DNA of 64,000 bases from Drechslerella dactyloides (GCA_020064725.1 JAGTWJ010000001.1:2914001-2978000); one strand, 5' to 3'. Positions 46,336-58,734 are shown, counted from the first letter of the stretch. The notes: generated by a model from the letters alone, not told the origin. A program made the numbers and translations.

Positions 46336-49300
46336 ATGACGACCGCTCATCCCGAAATGCAGCTGCCCGCCAGCGAAGCCTCCCTTCAAGGTATGGTTCA
46401 TACCCGCAGTCCCTTTTGTTGTTTTTTCAAAGAGATGGAATACAGCGACTGGGCAAAGATACAAGCCCCGTATGAGTGTCGACATGCACACGCGGGATTT
46501 CGTAAGCAAATTTTCAATCTAGAGAACTTGGTGCTGATATAGACGTTGCATACAGAACCCACCGTCTCCGCCTCTATAACCGACCCCACCGATATTCCCG
46601 TTATCGAGAGCGAGGTTTCTGGCAAGCCCGTAGCAGACTCCACAACTATTCCACTCTTCCACCCCACCCCCTTAGACCCTACCCTCTCGAAAGCGGAGTC
46701 GACGCGTGCACTCACACCGGGTCCCACGGACCCTGCCACCCCTCCCAGCGAGCCGGCTGATATCCCAGACACGGCCAGCATAAACTTGCTATCTGCAGAG
46801 GATGCGACGCTCCAGGCACCAAGTCTGCTGCGGCCATCTTCACCTGCCCCTCTAAATCTCTCTGCCGCCGCCTCGCCAGCGTTATCTTCGAAATCTTTAG
46901 TAGACACACCACCGCAGACAGCGGGGCTTGAAGAGAATGCCTTTTCTCTGGGAGAGAAGGCTGATCCGTCCCCGGCTGATCCGCTAGGCATCTCAATACC
47001 AGATGCTGGTTTTCCAAAGGAGGAGATCTCAACACCACAATCTGAGAAGGACGATGCTGCTGTACCACATGCCAGTGAGGAACTAGCAGAACATGTCGTC
47101 GAAAGCTTGAAAGAAGAGGAGCCGGCTGTTGAAGCTGCGCCTGTTGCTACCGATAGTTTAATACCGGAGACCTCTGATAAACACGACGAGGTCGACGAAG
47201 AAAAAATTGTCACAGAAGCTGCACCGGCTGTCTCTGTTGAAGAGTCTCTGCCAGCGGAAACGGAACCAACAGTAGATCATCCTACTGAAGACGAGATTCC
47301 ATCGATATCAGTAGCACCCGCTGCTGAAGTGAGGACACCTGAGATAGAGGAGGAACTGATCGCTGCCAAAGAGTTCGAAGAACAAGACGAGCCAGCGGAT
47401 GCAGAGACGTCGCTCCACATCCCTGAAAGCAGAGACACATTAAATGCCATCACAATATTGCCAGAGGAAGAAGAGGTGGAGGCTCCTCTCAAGGATGACC
47501 TACCAGTGGACGACACAGCGCCGGCTGCCGAACCTCCAGCTATTGTTGAGCCCGTTGCTGAGGAGAAGGAAGAGGTATCCGAAGCCCCTGTTGCTGCGCC
47601 TGCCGATATTGAAGCGCCAGTACTTGAAGAAGCCGAAAAGGAGGTAGAGCCAGAAGCACCAACGATAGCTACCGAGGCTGTCCCAGCTATCGAAAAAGAC
47701 GAAGAAACCCCAGAGATAGCTGAGACTGCGGCCGATACTCTGGAAATATCATCTACACTACCAGAGACCACCGAAGCACCTGCGGCGGAACCAGAAGAGG
47801 TTTCGGAACCCCTAGCCACCACACTTGAAACAGCAGAAGAGCCTAGCACATTTGAAGAGGTGGCCTTGGACAGCCCCGAGAAGCCGGTTGTTGATGAGGA
47901 CGCAACTGTTGAAGCCGCTCTCGACGAGCCAACTACAGTGGAGGCTGCTCAAGAAGAATTAAAGGAAGATACTCCAGCAGTCCAGGAAGTTACGCCTGGT
48001 ATCATTGATGCTGAGGTACCTGCGGAACCTTCTGCTGAAGAGGATGCGCCGCACGTTGAAGCCCCAATAGTCACAGAAGCCCCAGAAACATCAGAGGCGG
48101 TATTCAATGAAAGTGCAGAGGAACTCCCAATTGAAGTCACCGAAACTCCTGCCGTGGCTGCAGATACGGAGGTGCCTTCGGCGGCAGAAATTGAAACAAC
48201 GGAGCAAGAGCCACAGGCCCTTGGACCCGCCTTAACGGAAGCCGTACCGGAGCCTGTTGCTGAATCAGCAGCTGAAGTCACGCCATCCGAGGCTGAACCA
48301 GAGAAGCTCGCTGAAGCTGTTGAACCAACGGAAACTCCGGAGCAAGTTGACGCCATCATTGATGACGCTGAGGCGGTCCTGGAAGAAATTTCTGCTGCTG
48401 AGCGTGAATTTGATGTTAAAGAACCCGAGCTGGTAGAGGAAGCGACCGAGGATGCCGTCGCCGAGAGAGAAGTCGAGCCTGAAGCTCTATTAGAAGAGAC
48501 TGTCGAGTCAGCTTCTGTGGATGCCCCGGTCGTCACCGCCGCCACAGAAGAAGCGGAACCAATAGAAGAAGAGGAGGAACCTGTGCCAGAGGCCGCTACC
48601 ACAGAAGTCGCCGCTGATCTCGACGCCTCCAAGCCTATTGATGTCACTGAGGAGCCCGTTGAAGCTCCGGATCAGGAAGTTCTAACCGCGACGTTGGAGG
48701 AACCAAGCACCGATGCAGCTGTCGTCGAAGCCGATCCAGAAACTGCTCAGCAGACCCTGCCGGAAGAGGAAGAGCCAATATCTCAAGAAACACAAGAAGA
48801 GCATCCCGCTCTGATAGAGGCGAGGTCTGAAATTGAAGAAGCAGCGACAGAAATTGAAGCCCCAAGCGCACCAGCAGAAGAATCGCGAGATATCGAGGAA
48901 ACTGATATGACATCAGAACCTGTTGTTGTTGAGGCTGCACCTTCGGTCCCACGCGAAGAAATCACTGAGACTGAAGATGCGCACGCTCCAGCTGTCATCG
49001 AGGAAGTCCCTGCAGTTGCCTCTCTGGTCGAAGGTGAACCTGAGGCCCCCGCTGCTGTTTTAGATACCACTGAGCATACAGAGGACCTCCCCGCAACCGA
49101 AGAAGCCAAACCAGAGGAACCAATTTTGGAAGCCAAGAAAGATGTTCCTGTGGAAGAAGTCGCCCCAATCGAAGAATCTGCCTCTGCCAAGGATGCCTCT
49201 GCCGTTGAAGAGGCACCCACAGAAGTGGCTCCTGTTGAAGAGGCCGCTCCGGTCGAAGATGTTACTGCAGTCGAAGAGGTCGCTCCTTTAGAAGAGGCCC

Positions 49301-52300
49301 TTCCAGTTGAGGAGGTCGCTCCAGTGGAAGAGGCTCTTCTTAGTGACGAAGTTGAGGCTGCCCCACTTGAAGAGGCCTTGCCGACGGACGCGGCTGCTCC
49401 AGTGGAAGCCGCTCCAATAGAAGAACATTCCATCACCGAAGAAGCTCCTGCCGCTGAAGTGGCTCCGGTTGAAGAAGTTGTTCCGGTTGAGACCGCCCCA
49501 GTCGAAGAGGCTGTCGTTGTCGAGGAAACACCGGCTATCGAGGAAACCCCGGTAGTCGAAGAAGCACCAGCGGAAACTACTCACATTGAGGAAGTCCCTG
49601 CGGTTGAAGAGACGCCGGCAGCTGAAGCTCCTGTAGAAGATATCCCTCCAGTTGAGGAAGTATCGACGATCGAGGCTCCAGCCGCCGTGGAAGAGTCTCC
49701 ATTGGTGGAAGTCGTCCCAACGGAACCAGCTCCAGCCGATATCGCCGTAGAAGAAAGTATAGAAACACCAGCGGCCACTACTGAGGAAGCCGTTGTTGAG
49801 GCTGAAGACAAAGAACCCGTCCCTGAAGAAGCAGCCGTTGCTCCAGTTGCAGATGCTGAGCCTGAGGCAATCGAAGAGCCTGCGGCAATCGAAGAGCCTG
49901 CAGCAGCTGAAGAGCCCGCGGTTGCAGACGCAGAGGTCCCAGCCTTAAGTGAGGAGCCTTCAGCGCCAGCCGAGGAAGTAAGTGAACCACCGAATACATG
50001 CTGAATTAAGGGCTTCCTGAGAGTAGCCCGTGCTTTCTTGCATCCATTCTAACCTTCCCAATATTGAGCAGGCTGCGCACGTTGAATCTGAGCCAATTGT
50101 TGAAGACGCCGCGTTACACGCTACCGACATACCCTCGAAACCAGAGACCGAGGAGGTCCAACCCGAAGAGGCTGCCGAGGCTGAGGAGTCAGTTGGCGGA
50201 GACGTCATCGCTGTCGAGGCTCCAAAGGAGGAGGAACCAGTTGCAGAGCCAGAGGCTACAAAGGAAGAAGAACCAGTCGAGATTGAACCATTTTCAGAGG
50301 AAGAAGGAGTTGTGGTTGAGGCACCCAGCGAGGAAGAGCCAGATGTTGTTGACCATCCGAGCGAAGACGAACCAGTTGTCGTCGAAGCCTCTGAGGAGTC
50401 CGAACCAGCTGTGTCTGAGACTCCAACGCTCGAAGAATCAGCTGAACTCCAGGCCCCTCACGAAGAACCATCTGTCGAGATTGAGGCTCCAGTTGAAGAA
50501 GAAACACCCACGGTAGAGGCTCCAGTCGAGGAGGAACCATCTGTGGTAGTTGCTCCAATTGAGGAGACAGCAATCGAGCATGCGATCGCTAAAGAAGCAG
50601 AGCCAGCTGCCGCCGCACCAATTGCGGAAGAGGAGCCAGCTGCAGTTGAGCCACTCGAGGCACTACCAGCTGCTGAAGAGGAGCACGAGGAGCCCGCGGC
50701 AGTAAAAGAACTCCCCAGCGAAGCCCCAGAAACGATAGAAGCTCCAGCTGAGCCAGAGCCTACACCTGCCGAGCCGAGCATCGTGGAGCAGGCTTTCGTT
50801 CCTGAAATTGATGCGGAAGCCGTGGATGCCGCGATAGAAGAGGCCGAAGCAGCCGAAGCGGCGCCACTCGAAAAATCCCTTCCCGAAGAGCCAGAGTCTC
50901 TTCTCGTGGACGCAGACGCTCCGAAAGTTGAGGAGCCCGCCGTCGTTGATGCTGCTCCAGAGCCAGCAGAAGGTGAGTTATATCAGAAGTAGCCCAACGC
51001 TAGTAGTACCATCATCTGACTAACGTATGCGCAATGCACCAGAAGCTTTACCTGAGGAACCTGTTGCCGCAGTTGAAGAGCCGGTCGCTGAAGTTGAACC
51101 AGTCGTTGCTGCCCCAGAAGAGCCGCTCGCGGCAGAAGAACCCGAGATGGAATCCGAACCAACAGCCCCTGCCGCAGAAGAAGCTGAGGCAACCCTCACT
51201 GAGGAACCTGCCGCGGTTCTGGCTGAAGAGCCGTCCGCAGAATTGACTGAAGAGGCCCCCATTCCGCCTGTTGAAGAGACAGAGGAAGAACCAACTGCGG
51301 CCACGGAGGCGCTTGACATGCAAAAGGAAGAGGCGCCGGAGGCAGAGCTAGAGGCCGAGCTACCAACTGAAGCCGAGGCGGTAGCAGAACCAGAAGCTGC
51401 CGCTGAGGACGAATCCGTCACCGTGACCGCGCCAACTGAGCCAGTTGCAGAAAGCGAGCCAGCCGTGGAAACGGAACCGGCGACTGAAGTTGAGCCCATT
51501 GCAGAGGTCGAGCCAACAATTGCAGTCGACACCGCGGTTGAGACTGGACTAGCTCTCGAAACCGAACCGATTGTCGAGACTGGGCCAGCTGTTGAACCTG
51601 AAGTAGGTATCGAAAGCGAACCAATCGCTGAAACGGACCTAGCGGCCGAACGCGAACCCGTGATCGAAGCCGATCCAGTAGCCGAAGCCGAGCCAGAGGC
51701 GGAAACCGAGCCGGTGGCTGGTGTGGACACCATTGCTGAAGCCGGACCCACTACAGAGACTGAGCCGGTCGTTGAGTCTATTGCTGAGTCAGAGGCTCAA
51801 ATCGAACCAGAAACTGAGATTGAGCCTGCTACTGAACCTGAATCTGTCGTTGAACCTGTCGTTGGGTCTATTGCTGAGCCTGTCGAGGAAACCGAACCGA
51901 CTACCGAAGCACCCGAAGCTGAGCCAACGAGTGAAGTTGAGCCGACGAGCGAGATTCTGACCGTGGAACCTGAGGCAGAAATCCCGGTTGCAGAGCCTGT
52001 CGAGGAAACCAGGGAAATCAGCGAGCCTGTTGAAGCTGTTGAAGAAGCTCCAGCCGAAGCGACCCCAGTGGAGGAAATCGTCGAGCCAGAGGAAACACCA
52101 GAAGTGATTGAGGGGACGGCCAGCGTGGAAGTTCCAGCTCCAGAACCAGGTAAGCAATATCTCATAGGCTTCTAGAAACCGTAACTCTGGCAGTGCTCAT
52201 ATCATAATATAATAGAAGAGGCACCCGAGGAACCAGTCCCGGAGGCATCAGAAGCGGAACCGCAAGAGCCAGCAGCAGTCGAAGACCAACCAGCAGAAGA

Positions 52301-55113
52301 GCAGCCGACTATCGAAGCGGCTGATATTGATCCCGCCACTGTGGCTGTCTCACACGCCGTCGTCCACGATGAAGCCCCGGCCGAAGAGCCGGCCGCTGGT
52401 GACAAGGAACCCGAGTTCGACCTAGCTACCGTCACAAGTGTTCCCACCTTGATTGGAAATGTTCAAATTAACCCAAGTGACCTTCAGGAGCCAACAGAGG
52501 AGATTCCCCGCGTCTCCGACATTCTCGCAGCACGTGAGGCGGACGAGCGGGAGCCAGAGGAGCCAGCTGTACCTGAAGCACCAGCTGAGGAGCTCACGGA
52601 GGAGCCTGCTGTCGAAGAGCCTGCTGTCAAGGGGCTAGTTGCTGAAGAGCCCACGGCTGAGGCACCCACCACCCAAGAGCATGTTTTGGAAGAGCCTGCC
52701 GCTGAAGAGCCTACCAATGATGAGGTTTCTGTCGAGGAGCCCGTCGCTAAAGAGCTTGAGAAGCCAGCAGTTGAAGAGCCATCAGCCGGGGAGACTTCCG
52801 TCGAGGAAGTCATTGATGAAGACACAACCGCAGAGGAGCCTTTGACCAACGATGTTACTGTCGAAGAGCCCGCCGCCGAGGCGCCTAGCGTCGAAGAGCC
52901 AGTTGCCCGGGAAGCAGTAGAAGAGCCTGCTCACGAAGAACCAACCGCTGCTGAAGAACCCGTTGCCGAAGCACTTACTGCGGAGGAGCCTCTTGAGCGA
53001 ACTGTGGAGGAGCCGCATGTTGAGGAACCCGCCACTACTGCCGAAGAGACCGTCCCTGAGGAACCTGCCGCTGCCGTCGAAGAGCCTGTCGTGGAACCCA
53101 CCGAAGAGCCTGTCGCAAGGGAATCAGTCGTAGAAGAGCCCTCAACTGAGGAACCGACCACGGAAGTGCCACCTATCGAGGAAGTCGTCCATGCCGTTGA
53201 GCATCCTGAGGAGCCAGCAGTCGAGGAACCAGCCGCGGTGCCGATTGTCGAAGCGACACCCGCTGAGGAGCATACTCTTGAAGAGCCAGTTGCTGAGCTT
53301 ACCGAGGAAACTGTCGCCGAAGCCCCCGTTGTCGAAGCCCCTGTCGCGGAAGAGGCAGCCGTCGAACGTGAAATCGAGGAGCCCGAACCTGCCGTCGAGG
53401 AACCCGAGGCAGCACCACTCGAGGAAACACCTGTACCGGAAGCGAAACAGGAGAGGGAAGACGAGTCGAACTTCATCCCGGTCCTTGCAGCAGGTGGTGC
53501 CGTTGCAGCCGCGGCCGCTGGGGCCTTCGCCGTTCACGAAGTCACCAACAACGACGAAGTCAAGGAAGCCGGCCCCGTCCCAAGTGAACCGGAACACCCT
53601 GTCGAACAGCATCCAGAAGCCACGCCCCTCGAAGTTGGCGAAGCTGTCCACGAGATCCCAGTACCCTCCGAACCAACCACTACCAGCACAGGTCCCGAGA
53701 TGACTCGAAAGGCGACCGTCCTCTCGGCACAGCCGGGACACGTGGAGGCTGGCCAGCTTCTCGAGCTCCCTCCTGCGGGCAGCGGTGAGGGACTCGTCTT
53801 CTCAGACGAACTCGCGAGGGAACTCGAGGCCACGGAGGCACTGCTGCAGTCTGAGCGCGCCGAGTCGGAGGCTCCATCTGAGGTTCCACCAGTGATTCCA
53901 CCACCGCGGACGCTCGCCGACGTTGTCTTCGAAGGCGCCGAGCAGCCGACAATCAGCAAGGAGGTACCGCAAGAAGTCCAGCATGAACAAATTGCACCAC
54001 AAGAAAATAAAGAAGAACCAGTCAAAGAAGTAGAAATTAGCGAACTTAGGGAGGAACCAAGGGAAGAACCAAGGGAGGAGCCTAGAGAGGAACTTGCAGA
54101 GGCACCAAGGGAGCTTCATGAGGGATCAGATAGTCGCAACAACCTTCTAGTCGGAGCAGCAGCAGTGGGAGTCGGTGCATTGGGTGCAGGTGCCTTGGCA
54201 TACGCCATGAACGGACATGACAAGAAGGACCAAAAGAAGGAAAATATGGAAATCCCACGGGAACTACCGCCGGTGGAGAGCATCAAGGAGGAGCCTGCCG
54301 CAACCCAGGAACCCCCTGTTGCTCCCATCTCCGTCGAGCAAGCTAACCGCAGTGCCCCAAGCAGCCCCCGCCCATCCGGCGAGATCTCAACTCCAGGAAG
54401 TCCAAACCGCCCGAACCACGTCAAGGATCTCCTCCACCGCCTCAGCTCGCGCCCCGGATCGCCAACCGAGGAATCCCAGCGGACCAACTACTTTTCCGAA
54501 GCGCGCGCTGCACGCAATGGCCAGCTCGCCGCCTCGTCCAACCCCAACAGCCCGTATCTCGACACCGACAAGCGCAAGAGCGTCCCAGTCCTCAGCATGA
54601 CTGACGTCCCCGGAGGCCCATCGACCATCGTCACAAGCGAGGAGGAAGGCCGCGCAGTCACCAGAACGCCTGGACTCATGCCCGTCAAGGGGGACATCGA
54701 ACCCGGTAAGTATCCCCTCGTCGTTCAAGCAACCATCGTAATAGTAGTGATTAATGCTGCCCTCTATATGCTTAGTAGCGTTTTCTAGTCTGCTTGAAGA
54801 GGAGGGCGGGGACGAAAGCAGGGCGGGGACATCAGCAGCACTTGTGGAGCAGCGGCCGCTGCTAGCGACCAGACATACGAATAACAGCATGCTAGCTGTG
54901 GGTAGCGAGGACGGACGACCGGGAACATCGCGGGCGCCAACGATTATGACGTCGCAGACTAAGAATCGACGGATCGCGCAGGCGTTCTTGCATATTTTCT
55001 TCTTTTCGTGGTTCGGAGGTGCTGGGAGGTGGCTTAGCGGGCTGTTTGGCAGGGGGAAGAAGAAGGCCGCGCAGCCGCCGCCGCCTGCGATTACCGAGGA
55101 GCATGTTGAGTGA
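46336..55113 (+). CDS. giant acidic Glu/Pro/Ala repeat protein with hydrophobic C-terminus
   Basis: Six exons: 46336-46390, 46556-49977, 50072-50972, 51043-52149, 52216-54705 and 54776-55113. All junctions keep frame (phases 1, 0, 1, 1, 1), giving 2,770 residues. Exon 1 has only 18 full codons. Exons 2-5 encode degenerate 5-7-residue repeats dominated by Glu, Pro, Ala and Val: 'APVEEA' types in exon 2, 'ETEPVAE' types in exon 4, 'VEEPAAEEP' types in exon 5. Two Gly/Ala-rich hydrophobic segments interrupt exon 5, at about 2248-2268 (FIPVLAAGGAVAAAAAGAF) and 2472-2493 (LLVGAAAVGVGALGAGALAY). The end has a basic stretch (TKNRRIAQ), a hydrophobic segment at 2728-2749 (AFLHIFFFSWFGGAGRWLSG) and GRGKKK. 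There is no signal peptide. It resembles a membrane-tethered scaffold or leash, the type of design seen in Woronin-body tether leashin, but I cannot show homology. Exon 1 is required because exon 2 has no early Met. Confidence 0.82.
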
Positions 55114-55675
55114 TTGGTTTTTAACACTGCCGTGCTTTTGGATTGAACAAGTTGCTTTGATCAGAATATTGACGTTGACGATGGAGGGGTTTTGCTTGCT
55201 GTTTGAATATGATCGATGGTTTTATGATGCGTGATGGGTTTAATTATAATTTGGGGGGTTGCGTACATTCGCGTTCTGTTATAGCGACGTTGATTAGCTG
55301 AGTTCACGTTACACAGTCTGCTACTTGCTATTTGCGTTGAGCGTTGGATTTTGCGAGTGCACACTTTAAATTCGAGTTGACATTGAATATAATCGAATCT
55401 ACCTCGATCTTCGAGTATTGTACATCTTGATAGTCGAATTTGCTATTAGCCATCTTGTTTACGAGACGTCCTTAATCTTCCAAAATAAACCCTGATGCTT
55501 CGCAAAGAAACAAGTTTACCGGTCTCTGGAATGCTTCTTCGAGATCTAGATATGATATTCAACCCTCCAAGCCAACTTTGGTCAAAACCCAGTCTTGATC
55601 TTTGCACTAAGTACTTATACATCCCTTAATTAAGCTTCGCATCACATACGTGCATTACGCATACATCTCTTAGAC
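55114..55675. other. intergenic, AT-rich
   Basis: 562 bp between the giant gene and the cyclotransferase-like gene, both plus strand. No motif recognised. Confidence 0.6.
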
Positions 55676-56693
55676 ATGGCGACTGGCCTACCGGACGCAG
55701 TATTATCACCATCGTTCCCCCCGAGCACCAGATTTAGGCTAATTAGGCCGCCGCCACCGGCACCTCCACCACCGGCGCCAGCGCACAACCAAACCCTGAC
55801 CGATGCCTTGGAGCGCTTTTCACAAGAAGGCCCGTAAGTTATACCACTTTTACCTCTTCGATAGATATCTGCCCCATGAGCCCACCTTTTATTCCCTCAT
55901 CCACCGAGTCGACATCTACAATGTTTCACAATGCTAATTCGAATCCAGAACGGTCCTCTACTTCGCATACGGCTCCAACCTCTCCTTCGCAAAAATGCGG
56001 CGAGAATGCCCCACCGCAAGATTCTGCACCCGCGCCTACATCCTCGGCTACCGCTGGTTCATCTCCAGCCGCGGCTTCGCCAACATCGTCGCATCCCCCG
56101 CCGACCTAGTCTGGGGCAACCTCTACGTCATGGAACGCGGCAGCGACATCCCAACGGACGGCCAATCACGCACCGAGCTCCCCGACGGCCGATTCCGGTT
56201 CAACCTCACGTACATCAAACAGTACATGGACGTAAAGGTGCCCTGCAATACCATGTGCTGCGTTAGGGACTTGAGGGCCCTGGTGTACGTCGATCTGCTG
56301 AATAGAACTGAAGGCACGCCGGGCCCGGCGTATGTTGCCCAGGTGAGGGAGGGGATCCGTGATGCGGCCTTGAAGGGGATGCCGTTTTCTTATATCAGAC
56401 GGTACATGCTTGGACCGCTGGGACTCGATGAGTCGGTGCTGGCTGAGGTGGTTCAGATAGCTCAAGCCCAGTACACAGCTAACACCAGTAACGCCGCTGG
56501 CGCAAATAACGCAGCTAACGCCAATAATACCGCTGGCGCAAGTGACACCGCTGGCGCAAGTAACACAGCTGGCACAAATAACACGGCGGGTACCGATAAT
56601 ACCGCTGGGGGCAATAGCACAGCTGGCGGCAATAACACAGCTGGGGGCAATAGCACATCTGGCGGCAATAACACAACCAACGGAGCAACATGA
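55676..56693 (+). CDS. gamma-glutamylcyclotransferase-fold protein with repeat tail
   Basis: Two exons, 55676-55833 and 55949-56693, phase 2 (GTAAGT, GCTAATTCG, CCAG), 300 residues. Residues 1-52 are Pro-rich. The fold signature VLYFAYGSNLS begins at residue 55, followed by ARFCTRAYILGYRWFISSRG, FANIVASPADLVWGNLYVM and, later, LRALVYVDLLNRTEGTPGPA with a helical end (YIRRYMLGPLGLDESVL), as in fungal GGCT/AIG2-like proteins, which release 5-oxoproline from gamma-glutamyl peptides. The usual Tyr-Glu-Gly-Val stretch with the catalytic Glu is not evident between the two; the region reads TYIKQYMDVKVPC. Catalysis is therefore uncertain. After residue 228 comes a tail of about 12 degenerate 6-residue units (NNTAGA/NSTAGG). 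Cytosolic by lack of a signal peptide. Confidence 0.8.
56475..56690 (+). repeat. 18-bp coding minisatellite
   Basis: About 12 units of the type AATAACACAGCTGGCGGC inside the last exon, encoding Asn/Thr/Ala/Gly hexapeptides. Units differ by a few bases, and copy number probably varies between strains. Confidence 0.8.
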
Positions 56694-57078
56694 TATTCGT
56701 GAAGAGAGTCGACTACAAGGTTATCTATAGGGTAGCAAAAAAAGTGCGGGATGGCCGGTGCCATATGGTTGCTTGGATGGAAATTAAGGTACCATCGCAG
56801 ATTATATTGAGTAGTACACGCCATTCCTGTTGTGCGCGTCAAGGTATCATGATGAATAGGATATAGTACACGCTTGCGCAGTAATACACATTCATGAAGG
56901 GAAAACCAAAATTAAAACGGCGAAGATTCAAAATGCTTGCATGGCCCATCAGTTCATTAATGATTAAGTAGGTGAATCAAGGAAAGCAAAATGAGGCTGG
57001 AAACATGCAATGCAAACCGCCCGAAGAAAGCACCGCATCATCTCATATGCAGATGAAGTGGAAAAACAAAATATGCTG
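56694..57078. other. convergent intergenic region
   Basis: 385 bp between tail-to-tail genes, AT-rich; 3' UTRs expected. No inverted repeat or RNA gene seen. Confidence 0.6.
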
Positions 57079-58734
57079 CTAGGCTTTCTCAAACTCCGCC
57101 GTGTTCTTTTCCGCTGCGTGCGCCGCACGCTCCGACTCCTCCGTCGCGTAAACGTCCAGATCCGTCTTCGCAAACGCCCGCGCGCTCACCCGCTTCTCGA
57201 ACAGCAGATCCAGCTCCGCGAACGATCTACCCGAGGGCTCCGGCACCCGGAAATACGTATACAAAATCGAGAAGAAGCAGATTCCCGCCCAGAAGAAGGC
57301 CGTCAGCTTCTGCCAGTTCCACGCCGTCGGGTTGATCATGTACGGCGTCAGCACACTGCAGATGATGCCGACAATAATGTACGCGCACCGGCCAAGCGCC
57401 ACCGTCTTGATCAGCAGCCGCCTGCTGGGGATTTCGCCGACGAGAGAATAGCAGATTGTGCCGACGGTCAGCTGGTAGGTTGTCGCCCAGCCGAGCATGA
57501 GGCCACCCGTGGCGTACGCGGCCGCGTTGGCGCCGGACGCGGGTACAAAGTTGAGGCAGCCGATGACGAGGAGCATGGTGAATAAGCCGCAGAGTCCGTA
57601 CAAGTAGAGTGACCGCCGGCCGATGCCCCAAGACATCAGCGCCCAGGCGCCGAAGACACCGATCATGTTGATCCCGTATTGGCCGATTGTAAAGGAGAAT
57701 GCGTCCTCAGTAGCGATGCCGGCCTGCTGGAAGAAGTACGTCGAGTAGCCCGTGAACGAGTTTCCGGAGAGATTCTGGATCGCCCAGATCATGCAGGTGA
57801 TTTCGGTCCGGCGAAGGTTGATGCCGCGGAAACAATCAAAATACGACGCTCCAGCCGTCGTCTGTCGCTCGAGTTGCGTTGTGTGCACCATCATGGAGAC
57901 GGTTTCGTCGGCGTCAAAGTCGGTTTCCTTGTTGAGGCTGGTCAGACGGAGCAGGTTATGCTTGGCTTCCTCCAGCCGGCCCTTGCGCACGAGCAGCCAG
58001 GGCGACTCCGGGGCGAAGCAAATTCCAATGAAGAGCGGCGGAATCCACATCCACTGCAGCGCCCACGGCAGCTTGTACGCCCACACGCTCTCGCGGTGGA
58101 GCTGGGACTTGATCACGCCGACGCCGATGACCTGACCGAGACCCCAGCAGAAGTTCACATAGGTGGTCAGGTACCCTCTCAGCGCGACGGGGCAGACCTC
58201 GGCCGCGTACGAGATGGTGAGCGTCTGCCAGATACCCCAGGGAATCCCAGCGAGGATATAATAGACCAGCAACGCTTGGACGGACGTCGCCGTGACGGGT
58301 ATCGCGATCAGACCAGCCATGATGGCGAGACACACCAGAACGGTGCGCTTGTACCCGAAGCGTTCGGAGACAATCCCATTGATGATCAGGCCGATGAATT
58401 CGCCGACATTCGCGGCATTGGAGAGACCGGCCTGCCAGGGTGCGGAGACTTGGAAGTTGCCATTGCCGTCGTCGTGGCCGAACTCGCGGTTGAACTGCGG
58501 GAAGGCGTAAAAGTTGCCGAGGAGGCACAGGTCGTAGCCCTCCATGGCGATGCAGGTCGATATCAGTATGCTCCAGGCGATGGCTTTCGGGTACAGCCGC
58601 ACGCCCTGCAGCAGCGTCATGCGGTGTTCCTTGTCCGCCGCCGCGCGGGCGTCGGTGACAATCTGCTTGTGGCTGTGGCTGTCGAGCTTCTCATCGTCGA
58701 CAGCGAGGGCAGCATTGGGCCCTATCGCGTCCAT
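57079..58734 (-). CDS. MFS alpha-glucoside (maltose) permease
   Basis: Proton symporter for maltose and related alpha-glucosides at the plasma membrane (MAL31/AGT1/MalP group of the sugar porter family). Single exon, 551 residues from the ATG at 58734. Motifs: GYDLCLLGNFYAFPQF in helix 1, GIVSERFGYKRTVLV (the G-R-K/R loop), a PWGIWQTLTISYAAEVCPVA-type helix 4-5 region, LRGYLTTYVNFCWGLGQ, APESPWLLVRKGRLEEAKHN in the central loop and VPEPSGRSFAELDLLFEKRV at the end, all sugar-porter signatures. Twelve membrane segments are expected. The frame is open upstream to 58884, but that part overlaps a TATA element and lacks helix-like sequence, so the start at Met-Asp-Ala-Ile is preferred. No glucosidase or MAL regulator is adjacent in the window. 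Confidence 0.92.
   Translation of the reverse strand: MDAIGPNAALAVDDEKLDSHSHKQIVTDARAAADKEHRMTLLQGVRLYPKAIAWSILISTCIAMEGYDLCLLGNFYAFPQFNREFGHDDGNGNFQVSAPWQAGLSNAANVGEFIGLIINGIVSERFGYKRTVLVCLAIMAGLIAIPVTATSVQALLVYYILAGIPWGIWQTLTISYAAEVCPVALRGYLTTYVNFCWGLGQVIGVGVIKSQLHRESVWAYKLPWALQWMWIPPLFIGICFAPESPWLLVRKGRLEEAKHNLLRLTSLNKETDFDADETVSMMVHTTQLERQTTAGASYFDCFRGINLRRTEITCMIWAIQNLSGNSFTGYSTYFFQQAGIATEDAFSFTIGQYGINMIGVFGAWALMSWGIGRRSLYLYGLCGLFTMLLVIGCLNFVPASGANAAAYATGGLMLGWATTYQLTVGTICYSLVGEIPSRRLLIKTVALGRCAYIIVGIICSVLTPYMINPTAWNWQKLTAFFWAGICFFSILYTYFRVPEPSGRSFAELDLLFEKRVSARAFAKTDLDVYATEESERAAHAAEKNTAEFEKA

Noticed and set aside
47277..49436. Long antisense open frames rich in Ser, Thr, Gly and Ala within the giant gene
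   Set aside because: They are the mirror of Glu/Pro/Ala codon repeats: the antisense strand rarely makes stops. No start context, splice sites or domains support mucin-like genes.
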